From positions 18,440,308 to 18,504,307 of the forward strand of contig NC_053120.1 in the NCBI RefSeq assembly GCF_010015445.1: a stretch of 64,000 bases of DNA. The letters run 5' to 3'. This document shows positions 1 through 9,771 of this stretch, piece after piece. Below the pieces are notes generated by a model. The model was not told the origin of the DNA. It saw only the letters and a program-made list of their open reading frames with translations, and ran no database searches. Source of the DNA: Perca fluviatilis (lineage: Eukaryota; Chordata; Actinopteri; Perciformes; Percidae). A program made the position numbers and the translations under genes. Numbering within the stretch: position 1 is the first letter of the stretch; every line of letters starts with the position of its first letter.

Positions 1-317
1 CTTTGACTTTATTTAAAGCAGTTGCGTTAGGGTCAAGAGGTCTTGTTCTATTGCTGTAGTCCAATACAATCAAAACTATAACTCATGATAGCATTAACTT
101 CCAGTTCACTATTTCAACATCAAACGCACGCTTGTTAGCATCTATATGGCATGCAGTTGTTTTTCCTTCATGCAATGTGGGTGGTGAAATTCCTCACATT
201 TTATTTTGTAGTATATTATTTGTAATTTAAGACAACTTGCTCTTAATGAAATTGCATGGCACGATAAGGTGTGGCACATGTCATGCAATTACATGCTACT
301 GTAAAATTAGTGGTACT
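1..317. other. AT-rich unique sequence
   Basis: This stretch lies upstream of the first transposon. It is AT-rich with no open frame of note. The only structure I see is a loose inverted pair around 251-291 (attgcatg and catgcaat) that is too weak to interpret. The last eight bases (310-317) form the left target duplication of the next element. Confidence 0.5.
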
Positions 318-682
318 TAAGGCTGGGCGATATGGAGTAAATTAGATATCACGATATTCTTGACCAAATACCTCAATATCGATATTGTGGCGATATTCTA
401 GGGTTGAAAATTGGTGCTTTAACAAAATATCTTCACACTTGGATTTTAGATAAATAATTATCAGTAATGTGGCCATAATGTCTAAGTGGGGAAAAGGCAA
501 ATAATAGAACAGCTAGAACAGGCTGGTAAGTTCAGAAAAGTACATCACTTTACTGTAATGCAGCCTTTAACTAGTAAAAGACAACACATGTCATATCACA
601 ATATTACGATATCCAAAATCTAACACGATATCTAGTCTCATATCACGATATTGATATAATGTTGATATATTGCCCAGCCCTA
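318..682. mobile_element. hAT-type MITE, 365 bp, with 8-bp target duplication
   Basis: The ends are inverted repeats: the left end reads taaggctgggcgatat and the reverse complement of the right end reads tagggctgggcaatat, 14 of 16 matching. The flanking 8-mers, gtggtact (310-317) and atggaact (683-690), match at six of eight positions, as expected for an old hAT target duplication. The interior is AT-rich, repeats the motif tatcacgatatt near both ends and has no coding potential. The family is a common non-autonomous hAT type in fish. The hAT assignment follows from the 8-bp duplication and end sequence; I infer the insertion is old from the mismatches. Confidence 0.85.
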
Positions 683-690
683 ATGGAACT

Positions 691-1475
691 AATACTTGAT
701 TATAAGATAAATATAAAAATAGCTTTGCTATAAATACTATAGTCACATACATTTATATGATGACAAGTCATCCTGATGTTGGGTCACATAGTTCTAGGTG
801 CAGTATATTTCCAAGCATAATAACTGCACCTCTGCAGTGGAAGAGTTATTGTTTCCTTGCAAACAGAATCTCAAAGGAGATGCTTTGTTTGTAGAAGCTG
901 TACCACTTGACAGACACAACTGTGAAGAGAAGCAGATTAACCTTCCCAGACCCCCCCAATGCAACACTCTCTGTCTGTCTCTTCTTCAACTCACTTCCCT
1001 TTCCTGTATCCTTCTTCCGTGCTTTGATTTCCACCGTTTAATTTCCTCCTCTCATTTTGTTTTTCATTTCTACTCCTGCTCTCATCCCAACGTACATACT
1101 TCTCACTCATCGTGTGCATGCTCTCGTCTACTCCTCGGGTCTCACTCTGTCATACCTCACCACAAATGAGCAGTCTGGATGTGCGCACAGCCAACGAATC
1201 AGGAACCCACATGGGAATCCCTTCACACTGCACCACAACACAGTCCTAATTAGCCTAGAAACTACCAGCTTCAGTTGAGCGACTGCACAGCTCGCCTACT
1301 CAATCCCCTGCCCAACACGGTTTGTCTGGATGAGTATAGGTTAATTACATTCAGTTCACCCATTGCTCTCTTACCTCCCCTTGGTTTTTCCAACGTTTTC
1401 CAAAAGTTTTGTTTTTGTCTGCTTTTCTCATAATATTGGTGTGTTTCTGCTGCAAAGTGTCTCTCATGTGCATTC
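691..1475. other. Unique sequence, no gene seen
   Basis: About 0.8 kb between two hAT elements. Two plus-strand open frames of 123 and 73 codons (798-1169 and 1057-1278) overlap in different frames, lie in pyrimidine-rich DNA and show no recognisable domain, so I do not call them genes. Confidence 0.45.
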
Positions 1476-2105
1476 TAGTGCTGTCAGTTACGCAAACCCA
1501 ACGCAAACCCATTTTAACGGCGTCATTTTTTTTATTGCGAGATTAACGTTCTTTTTGGCCTAGCAAACTTTGTAGTTTTTTTCACATGCTGTTACAACAA
1601 CTAGTAACGTTAGAAAAACTACAACAGCACACCGGATCTAGCTAGACCGGAAACAAAACAACAGGCACGCCGCACACACGTTTGCGAGCCGGCCAAAGAG
1701 TAGTAGGCTAACGTTACGTTTTGAGTGGATGCCGAGCACGAGATGCCGAAATGAATGCCAATAAGATTCTGAATGGAAAGTTGACTTTTAAAAAGTTGCC
1801 AAATGGTTCCATTGACAAGACCAAAGTAATCTGAGTGTTTTGTCGTTGTGAAATGAGCTATGATCGCAGCACGTCCAGTCTGAAATACCACTTGATGGCC
1901 GAGCACACAGCTGATGCGAATTCTCCGCCCCCTTGTCAAAGCCAGGCGACAAATGCACAAAGCAAGCCGATCCACGTTTCCATGTTGATAAGAGCATTAA
2001 AATGAGAAAAAAAAGAATAGATAGAAATGTGCGATTAATTGCGAGTTAACTATGAAATTAATGCGATTAATCACGATTAAATATTTTAATCATTTGACAG
2101 CACTA
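1476..2105 (+). mobile_element. hAT non-autonomous element with BED-finger exon (copy 1)
   Basis: Terminal inverted repeats begin tagtgctgtca at both ends. A perfect 8-bp target duplication, gtgcattc, flanks the element (1468-1475 and 2106-2113), which identifies it as hAT. It is 630 bp and carries only an N-terminal BED zinc-finger reading frame, with no catalytic region. The left end has an internal duplication of gcaaaccca that copy 2 (30036-30660) lacks. The two copies are in the same orientation about 28.6 kb apart. The perfect duplication suggests a fairly recent insertion. Confidence 0.93.
1751..2005 (+). pseudogene. BED zinc-finger ORF of hAT element, broken by a stop
   Basis: Read from the ATG at 1751, the frame matches the 84-residue BED-finger ORF of copy 2 (30307-30561) almost codon for codon. 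A TGA at 1832-1834 interrupts it. That codon is TGT in copy 2, where it encodes the first zinc-binding cysteine of the finger (residue 28), so one base change both ends the protein and removes a metal ligand. Downstream, the second cysteine, the histidine pair in KYHLMAEH and the closing TGA at 2003-2005 are all preserved. BED fingers are the DNA-binding domains of many hAT transposases. This copy cannot make the protein without readthrough. Confidence 0.85.
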
Positions 2106-2189
2106 GTGCATTCACATTCTGATGGGCACAAACCCTGCATCACATACAGTTCATGTCTCACATAGGAGGTCAAACTGAAAGTTGAAGAC

Positions 2190-2213
2190 ATTTATTATTA
2201 TTATTATTATTAT
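2190..2213. repeat. (TTA)n microsatellite
   Basis: A short run of about seven TTA units followed by TATATA. It lies between the BED-hAT copy 1 and the interspersed repeat at 2294. Confidence 0.85.
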
Positions 2214-2293
2214 ATATTTTTATGATCCAGCACTGCTTTGCATGTGATATTCAAATTATTTAGTAGTGACTCAGTAGTTAGAAGCCATCATTT

Positions 2294-2712
2294 TCAATTA
2301 AATGTTATTTATAGTATCAAATCATGAGTTATCTCAAGACACTTTCCAGGAAGAGTAGGTCTAGACCATACTCTATAATTTACAAAGACCCAACAATTCC
2401 AATAATTCCCCCAAGAGCAAGCATTTAGTGAGACAGTGGCAAGAAAAACTCCCTTTTAGGCAGAAACCTTGAGTGGTGAGGAAACTTTCTTTTAGGGAGA
2501 AACCTCAGACAGACCCATGCTCTTGGTAGGCGGGTGTCTGACGGTGCCAGTTAGGGGTGTGATGAACAGTGGAAATAATAGTCACAATAAAGATAATGGA
2601 ACTATGACTAGAAATAGTAGTTGTAGTAGTTCATGGCGTAGCAGGGCACTGTAGGATATAGCAGGGGGTAGCAGGGAACTGCAGGGAATAGCAGGATGTA
2701 GCAGGGCGTAGA
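2294..2712. repeat. Interspersed repeat, class unknown, with guanine-rich tandem tail
   Basis: I recognise this sequence as a dispersed repeat that is abundant in percomorph genomes; blocks include aaaaactcccttttaggcag and gacggtgccagttaggggtg. I do not know its class. The 3-prime part (2634-2712) is a degenerate tandem array of units resembling gtagcaggg, with about eight copies of cagggc/cagggg/cagggaa type. I see no coding frame and no clear target duplication. The boundaries are approximate, set by where the remembered family starts and the tandem tail ends. Confidence 0.6.
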
Positions 2713-3223
2713 AATCATGAAAGCTAAAGCCAGAGAAATTAAAGTACTATTGGAGCAAGAGGTGGAAGTAGGATCTTGAATGCACTAGCTTTGTGGTCGG
2801 ACACACTTTCAAGAATAAAATCTCAGGACAGAACAATGCCAAGGGTGTGTCCCTTAACATGACTGAACACAATTAAAATAGTTGACAAGGTCCATAAAAT
2901 CCTAGTAGAGGAAACAGTATGTTAAAATTTGAGTGTCGAAATAAAAAACAAAAAATGTCTAGTGGAAATCCCTAACATTAGCAAAGCTAGGCTAACTATA
3001 TAGCTTCCACCTTCTGAATGGTATGCAAACTTAAGAGCATGATGGGTCCTTTCAAATGTTGAATGTTAAAGGGACTGATGTCTTTAATTGCTAACAGTAC
3101 ATAAGCAGCACTTTGTCAGTGGAAGTTGGTGTGCTATACAGTGCTATTACATGCTCCAGTCAGTAGCGCACCACTGTAGTTGACAACTTGTCTCCTAGCA
3201 ACGGCAGCTCTCAAACGTCAACT
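2713..3223. other. Unique sequence between transposons
   Basis: About 0.5 kb of AT-rich DNA with no gene. A gttaaagggact motif near 3065 resembles the left end of a TTAA-flanked element, but I could not find a matching right end, so I do not call one. The last eight bases are the target duplication of the following hAT. Confidence 0.4.
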
Positions 3224-3231
3224 GCTGCAAT

Positions 3232-3623
3232 CAGTGTTGCCAACTCTTTTCCAATGAAAGTACCTAGCACTAGCTCCAAAAGCCGCTGAAAGTTGCTAGA
3301 TCAAGTCATACGCTCGGTTGCATATTGGTGACGTCATTACGTATCAATTGCATAAAGCTTGGTGGTTGTGTTGGCTAACTGCCTGCTGCAAGGCACAAGA
3401 GGAGAGGGAGAGAGAGACACTGTGCTGTTGGCAGGAGAGCAATGGACTGTGATAACTCTGGGCAGCATGCATGGAAATCAATTACAATATAATATATCTC
3501 GCTTTTCCCCTAATGGTCTAAAGTTGCTAAATGTGTTGATACTCCCTTTTTAGAAAGAAAGTTGCTAAGAGGGTCTTAAAAGTTGCTAAACCTAGCAAGA
3601 AAGTTAACAAGTTGGCAACACTG
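3232..3623. mobile_element. hAT-type MITE, 392 bp, perfect 8-bp target duplication
   Basis: The element starts cagtgttgccaact and ends in its exact reverse complement, a 14-bp perfect inverted repeat. It is flanked by a perfect 8-bp duplication, gctgcaat, at 3224-3231 and 3624-3631. The interior repeats the phrase aaagttgctaa at least four times (around 3290, 3521, 3551 and 3579), a sub-terminal repeat pattern typical of transposase binding regions. The 64-codon open frame inside it shows no domain. The hAT assignment is secure from the duplication length and cagtg ends. Confidence 0.92.
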
Positions 3624-3631
3624 GCTGCAAT

Positions 3632-3783
3632 GGGAAACACCAACCCAGAGGCCTGAAGCTGAGATGCTGTTTCCACAAATAAGCCCATAAATGGTTTAAT
3701 TCTCTTTTGAAAATATGCACAACAGCACTATCAATGTATGTCCTTACACAAAAGGTGAGGCAAATTTAAGTATCCGATCTACT
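3632..3783. other. Short unique spacer
   Basis: A 152-bp unique spacer between the hAT at 3232-3623 and the TTAA element at 3788. No feature is seen. Confidence 0.5.
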
Positions 3784-3787
3784 TTAA

Positions 3788-5315
3788 AGGTCCCATGACA
3801 TGGTGCTCTTTGGATGTTTTTATATATGCCTTAGTGGTCCCCTAATACTGTATCTGAAGTCTCTTTCCCGAAATTCAGCCTTGGTGCAGAATTACAGCTA
3901 CTAGAGCTAGTCCCACAATGAGCTTTACTTAGTATATGCATGGATGTATTAAGAGAACTGGATACAGTGTTCGGCGGGAAGCCCCGTACGTTCCAATGAG
4001 AGTGCTCAAAAGCGCATCAAGACAACATGGAGCTCGGCTTTTCCACATTCTTGGCCCATGACGTCAAGGTGGACACGCCCACTAGCAACAATTTGTTTGT
4101 GTTGTTTTAAATGTTGTCTTACAAGTGGTGAACTCATGAACTCGCCGTTTTCATTGTCTAAAATATTCACTAGCTAACGTTAAACATTGTGTTTTCGTTG
4201 TTCCCTATTGTTTACATGCTTAGCTAAATAAACGATAGATGTATTTAGCTAGACAACCAAGGAGATTTAATCATTATGTTGTGCTACTAGCTAGCTAGCT
4301 AGCTACTAGCTAGCGCTAGCAGTTAGCCTGCAGTTTCGTGAACAGAGCTCATCCATGTCTTCATCTCTCATCCACGTTACAAGCTTTACAGCATACAGCC
4401 CTCGGATGTATCATTAGAGAGAACCAAGGCCATGTAATCAGTATGTCTGTAGTAACGTTATATAGGCATGATCTTAATACAGCCATGCTAGCTAACCCTG
4501 ATGTTAGCAACTAGCTAGCTAGCCGATAGCCCCGCCAGTTTGGGACACGCTAATGACGTTACATCCACGTAACAGGCTTTACAACATACATACATCCCTC
4601 GGATGTATCATAACTTCATAAGATAATACCATGGACGTATTAATAGAACACATGGTGAATTACAACCATTAGCTATATCCATTATTACAGCTAGCTACAT
4701 GAGCTCGGGAGAACAGTCATGTGAGCGGACGTGCGCAGTCCCGTGGGTCTGCTCACGTCCATTATGCACGTTCATCATTTCAAATTTAATAATTCTGGAT
4801 TTGCTTCTAGTGAATGTTAAAAATGTTTTAAACAAGGACCCTTTCAGTGTTCGGGCTGGTAGGTTGATATACCCCGAAACAAATTATCCGCTGAAATATA
4901 GACGTTTCTTTCGCCATGTAATGTCTATGTGAAAAGTCTTTCTGGGCCATGGGGTGCAGTACCACCGTTATCCGCTAAGCCCATGTTGGCTTTTAGACTT
5001 AGCGCTCCTCCTGGGGTGTGGCCTTGACCAACTGCCACTTTGCTCGTTTGAAAGCCATGATGTCTCTCTCTTTCTCATGGGTGGGCCAAATTCTCTGGGC
5101 AGGCAAAGCAGAGAAAGGGGAGGTAACCTTGCTCCTTATGACCTCATAAGATCGGCCCATCTGAGCTTTCATTTTCTCAAAGGCAGAGCAGGATACCCAG
5201 GGCTCGGTTTACACCTATCACCATTTCTAGCCTCTGGGGGACCATAGGCAGGCTGGGGGAACGCATATAATGTTAAAAAAACCTCATAAAGTGAAATGTT
5301 CATGCCATGGGACCT
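3788..5315. mobile_element. piggyBac-like (TTAA) non-autonomous element, long form, 1.53 kb
   Basis: The ends read aggtcccatgacatg and, on the opposite strand, aggtcccatggcatg, 14 of 15 matching. TTAA directly abuts both ends (3784-3787 and 5316-5319), the signature of piggyBac-type insertion. The terminal roughly 200 bp on the left and 370 bp on the right match a family I remember as common in percomorphs and usually about 0.7 kb long. The roughly 0.85-kb interior (about 4090-4945) is extra. It contains gctagc-rich DNA and an imperfect internal duplication (blocks at about 4369-4408 and 4563-4608 sharing ccctcggatgtatca). No transposase is seen. Confidence 0.82.
4284..4318. repeat. (GCTA)n tract
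   Basis: Short tandem run of gcta units, interrupted once by ctactagc, inside the TTAA element. Related gctagc and taacgtta words recur through the element interior. Confidence 0.7.
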
Positions 5316-5443
5316 TTAAACTCTTCATTTACCCTGCATTGTCAAGCCTGTATATGTTCTTTGCAAGAGAAGGCCTAGAGACTATGAAGTCCAACATACA
5401 AAAGGCTACTCTCCCTTCCTTTCAGAAGGTGCCTATTTGTGCA

Positions 5444-6408
5444 CAGTGTTGGGGAGTAACGGAATACATGTAATGCCGTTACGTATTCAGAATGCAAATT
5501 ATGAGTAACTGTATTCCGTTACAGTTACAATTTAAATCGTTGGTATTTAGAATCCAGTTACATTGTTGAAATCAATGGATTACATGACGATACTTCTCTG
5601 TTTCACGGGTTTATTCACTCTGACTAAATTAAGGCAACTCTATGCATTTTCCAGAAGCCCCGATATGAAATCGAAAAAAATAGCTATTTGCGTGATCAGT
5701 CACAATGGAGTCGGAAGCGGCACGACAGAGCCAGGGCAGGAATAAGTTTCTATCTTGGAAATTCAAACAGCATTTCACATTAAAGAACGAACAGGGAGAA
5801 TGAAATATAACTGTGCAGTGCAACCGGTGCTTGCCAGCAACCAACCTCCTTTCAGCGTCCAAATTACTCCACCTCCAACCTGAAGAAGCATCTTAAAGTA
5901 AGCTATTTTTTTAATTAGCCAGGTGTAGTCGTCTGCTGTAGTTTTACTGGTCACCTTGCTATTTTAACATTGACGTGCGACGTTACATTCTCCTACGTGC
6001 TGATTTACTAGCTCCAGAGCCGTTTAAAGACTGACTAGCCCCGTTTGACATGCTAGCTAACGTTAGCTAAAATTAGCTCGTGGTAGCAAGACTGCGGTTA
6101 GATATTTGTAGTATGCAGTTCGGGACTACCAATACAATAATCTATCTGCTTGTTCAGGTACACATTCAGCTAGTTGGAATAAAAAGAACACACCATTATA
6201 GGCCTGTTTAGTAAGCTGGATGTGATAGCTGCATTCCTACACTTATAAAACGCAATTCGATGTGGAAGTAATCCTGAAGTAATCCAAGTATTCAGAATAC
6301 GTTACTCAGATTGAGTAACGTAACAGAATACGTTACAAATTACATTTGTGGGCATGTATTCTGTATTCTGTAACAAAATACGTTTTGAAAGTATCCTTCC
6401 CAACACTG
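5444..6408 (+). mobile_element. hAT element fragment with BED exon, perfect 8-bp target duplication
   Basis: Both termini read cagtgttggg inward. A perfect 8-bp duplication, tttgtgca, lies at 5436-5443 and 6409-6416. Sub-terminal DNA is full of the word gttac and its complement, a repeat pattern typical of hAT ends. The element is 965 bp, far too short for a complete hAT transposase of roughly 600 residues, and retains one decayed BED-finger exon. It lies 125 bp beyond the TTAA element and is not nested with it. Confidence 0.93.
5705..5897 (+). pseudogene. Decayed first exon of hAT transposase (BED finger)
   Basis: The frame begins with an ATG giving MESEAARQSQGRNKFLSWKF and soon meets a TGA near 5801. 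In a second register it continues with a finger-like core, VQCNRC, then, after a further shift, YSTSNLKKHLK. Order and spacing (two cysteines, then a lysine-rich helix with histidine) match a BED zinc finger. The exon ends at a good splice donor, aaa/gtaagc, at 5898. At least one stop and one frameshift show it is dead. The catalytic exons are missing from this element. Confidence 0.7.
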
Positions 6409-6416
6409 TTTGTGCA

Positions 6417-9043
6417 TTTCATTACAGCAGTTTCTTTTCTTTTCATATTTGACACGACATGGTAAGAATACACTAAAGCAGCACATCTGCATTTCATTGG
6501 AAGACGGGCAAATCTGACATTTAAGAGGAAAACAGTATCTTCTTTCTCTCAATTTGATGAAGTTTTAAACTATTGACTATTCCTCTGTTCTTTGCTTGTT
6601 GGATGTTGTCACTATCTAGCAGAGTCAGTTTGCAGCCCAATGAAGAATTTAGGCATTCAAAACATATTCCATCACTTTGGCGGATGTGAAACAGTCAGAG
6701 GCACACAAAGGGAGAAGGGGAAAATAGTCACTGCAATGTGTAACAATGGTTAGCAAACATTGAATGAATTATACAAAATTTTCATTCCTAATTCAAACTA
6801 ATATGGCAGAGTGTCTGTTAATTATCTATGTACGCAGTCAGGCCACATGGGAGGACCGCTATTGAGTTGAAAGCTTTTTAAATTAGACATTTAGAATATG
6901 CCATAAAGAAGCTATTAACTGATTTGTTCTCTATAATATGGTTTTATATCCATCCCAGGAAAACATACAGACTTACAGCATGGAAGGTACAGCATATTAT
7001 TAGCCACAAAGGTTGGCCTCTCCCTAGTTTGAATGGAAGTGGCTTTGACAAATTGTTGATCAACCTTTTCAAAATTCATTTTAAATATCATGTGCAATTA
7101 AGGTAGTCTTTAGTGCACATATCGGAGAAGTCTGTGTGACAGAAACGCACAAAAGCCCATCATCTTGTTTAACATGAAATACTAATACTATACAATTGCA
7201 TGCCCCATTAATGCAAAACTAGCATACACGTCTTAGTGTGTGCACAGGAATGCACATAAAGACAAATTATTCTTTTAAATCTAACAAGATTAGGTGACAA
7301 ATATGTCAAGTGCTTAATGGAGGGATGTCGACCAAAAAAGCAGGGGGATGCATGTAGAAAACACAAACAGTGCTAATATGTCTCACAGAATCCCACTTTC
7401 AGATGGAGCTTCTGCCATAACACATTTGGTGAGAATTATGAAGGTCAGCAAATTCAAGGTCACTTTTCATTCACCAGTCTGTGGCTTTCATCGTGTTTGA
7501 TTCAGCAGGGAACTTTGAAATTGTGAAACTCAATATTTTGCAATGTTACAAGAGAAGACCTCTTGACATGCTTGAAATTTACCAGAAAATGGTATTAAAA
7601 TTAAATGTGGAGAGTTATGGGTCCCCCACCAACATGGCTCAACAAGGCATCTTTTTAGTTTCCGAGTAGCCAGTCCCTCCATTAAGAAGTTATGAGGGTA
7701 TGGAATTAAGGGGGGGGGGGGGGCTAACACTCTGGCAGTGTTGGCTATGAGAAAGGCCAGATCACCTGCCTGATCATGCATGCATGTTTATGTGTATGCA
7801 TGTTCACAGACATGCATGAAAGAAAGAAAAATCTTTTTGTCCATGTGAGCCAGCACCTCACCTGCTGTGTGTGTGTATGTTTGTGTGTATTTTAAAACAT
7901 AAGTTATAGATATCATTAAACTGTGAAAGGCTGAACGGTTTTATGGAACAACAGGCCTTCAGCTGTCAACATTGCTGCCTGACCACCGACACAGCTGTTT
8001 AAATGTAGGGAACACCGAACAAACGACACACTGAAGGCCTCTGTGCTATGTGTGGACAAAATATGTTTGTGAGTCAAATTAATAGTCTGTGTACTTATGT
8101 ACATGCAAGTGTGTATGTGAGAAGTCCTGATATATCATTTTGGGTGGGAGTGTTAGCAGCCCTGGTGGTAAGGTTGACGAGGGTTAAACCTAGCTCGTTT
8201 GAAAGAGGATTAACCCCCCAGCTCTCATGTGGACTCTGTGTGTGAGGGCGGCTTACATTTTGGCCTTCCCCTCACGTTCGCACCAAAGAGCTGCTGAGGG
8301 CTGCCGGTGGACAGCTGAAACCTGAGAGGGTTTCCTTGCTCCTCCAAATGTGCTTGGCCAGAGCCGGTCTTTGCTTTTATTCTGTGAAACATCCATCCAG
8401 ACATGAGCTGATTTGAGTTTCTAATGCATCAAGCTTTTCAGCCGCTTCGCCCTCTGAGAAGCATGCATTTATACACATGGTGTGTAAAAAGTCTGCAGGA
8501 TCGTGTGTTGGAAGCCGCCACTGCTCTCCCGCCAGGACAAAACCCAAGGCCTCATCCGGTCTGTGAATGGTATCAAGCTAACAAGGAGCCACACCACATT
8601 TTCAGACTTCTCCATGAGGACGTTTTGCTGCCAAGCAAGCTGATGGACGAGGCCTGTGTCACGTCTGCAAGGTGTGTAAGGGTAACGTTGTGGTATACTT
8701 TTGCAAGTTCTTTTGGGTCACAGTGTGCATGTGGGATATTTCCATTCATTGCTGCAGAGGGCGTCTAGTCTAGCAGGTGTGGTTTGAGACAACCAGGGAG
8801 TAATCTAGGCTATGACAGGCTCTGAATTATAGAGACTGGCAGCAGGCTGTGCTGAGAGAAATGGGATACGGTGCTCTTGAATACAAAGATTGAGTATAGT
8901 AGCAATTTGACTTGAGCACTGATTAGTCCATTAGCTTTCTAATAGTTCCTAAAATATCACATTTGGTAAAATGGTTAGACGCATTTATCATTCAAATTCA
9001 CAATTCATGGGCAAATTTGGGGACGATGGTGATAAAATGGTAA
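6417..9043. other. Unique sequence, 2.6 kb
   Basis: AT-rich single-copy DNA with no recognisable gene. A 14-base poly-G run lies at 7710-7723, followed by an atgcatgcatg-rich patch near 7775-7815. A more GC-balanced part, 8130-8680, includes a 114-codon plus-strand frame (8424-8768) that shows no domain and no convincing splice sites. It could be ordinary unique DNA or a weakly conserved element; I cannot tell which from one sequence. Confidence 0.4.
7710..7723. repeat. Poly-G run
   Basis: Fourteen consecutive guanines on the plus strand. It is a homopolymer prone to length error and able to support G-quadruplex-type structure. Confidence 0.9.
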
Positions 9044-9218
9044 AATGGTGTTTGGAGTTTTAAGCCCCCAACATAGTCTTCCAGGCAGCCCTGTCTGGAA
9101 GGCACTAGGATTAGGCAATGGTTAGGGTTAAGGTTAAGGTTAAGGTTAGGGTTAGGTGCCTTGAAGTCGACAGTCGCAGCGCTGCCTTGAAGTCGACGTT
9201 GGGGGCTTAAAACACCAT
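9044..9218. mobile_element. Fold-back MITE with telomere-like core
   Basis: The left end reads aatggtgttt, five extra bases (ggagt), then tttaagcccccaac. The right end is its reverse complement without the insertion. The core holds a telomere-like tract (9120-9156) followed by two copies of tgccttgaagtcgac (about 9157 and 9183). I remember this as a dispersed fish repeat, but its superfamily is unclear and no target duplication is evident. Confidence 0.7.
9120..9156. repeat. Telomere-like (GGTTAG/GGTTAA)n tract
   Basis: Six hexamer units alternate between ggttag and ggttaa, differing from the vertebrate telomere repeat ttaggg by a single base in three of them. The tract is internal to a fold-back repeat, so it is more likely a passenger of that element than a chromosome-end fusion scar. 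Confidence 0.8.
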
Positions 9219-9731
9219 TGAGCTGGTAAAATTGTTAATAGTATTTTATCAAGTACATTTTAAATAGCATCAGTTATCTAGTAACTTGTCACAAAAAAGT
9301 AGAGTAAGACTTTCAAAAATGGATACATTTATTACATTTGCTTTGTAGGCATAACTGTGTTATCCGAAGGATGTCATATTCCAGCTTAGCATACTTCAGT
9401 GGATTGAAATATACAGTAAGCTAAGACTGATTTGCGATGCTGCAGATTTGCAGAATAGCAGGCAGAAAGCCTGTATAGCATCCCGAAACTGCAGTTTTTC
9501 TTTGCATGACACATAAACATGCTAATCTCTGTTTGTTCCCTTGTCTTTTCTCATTTCCTCTTGGGTTTGCCTGATACTATAATTTTCCATGTGGTGTTGA
9601 CACAGAGAAATCCTGCTTTGACCACATCCAAACAATAGTGTATTATTTTCTAAAAAGGACTGTTAACAACTTTTCATGCTTTCTGCTGTTTTTGTTTATG
9701 TTATTGTTTTTCCTTCATTCTGATCATAATT

Positions 9732-9771
<40 letters not shown>

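Noticed and set aside
251..291. Inverted repeat attgcatg/catgcaat
   Set aside because: Arms are only eight bases with a 24-base loop in AT-rich DNA; expected by chance.
1619..1975. 118-codon minus-strand frame, repeated at 30250-30531
   Set aside because: Antisense to the BED-finger ORF of the hAT element. Both copies show it only because the sense sequence is shared.
3065..3783. A further TTAA element starting gttaaagggact
   Set aside because: No matching right terminus next to a TTAA could be found before the next element.
9120..9156. Chromosome-fusion scar (interstitial telomere)
   Set aside because: Only six degenerate hexamers, and they are enclosed by the inverted ends of a dispersed repeat, which explains them better.
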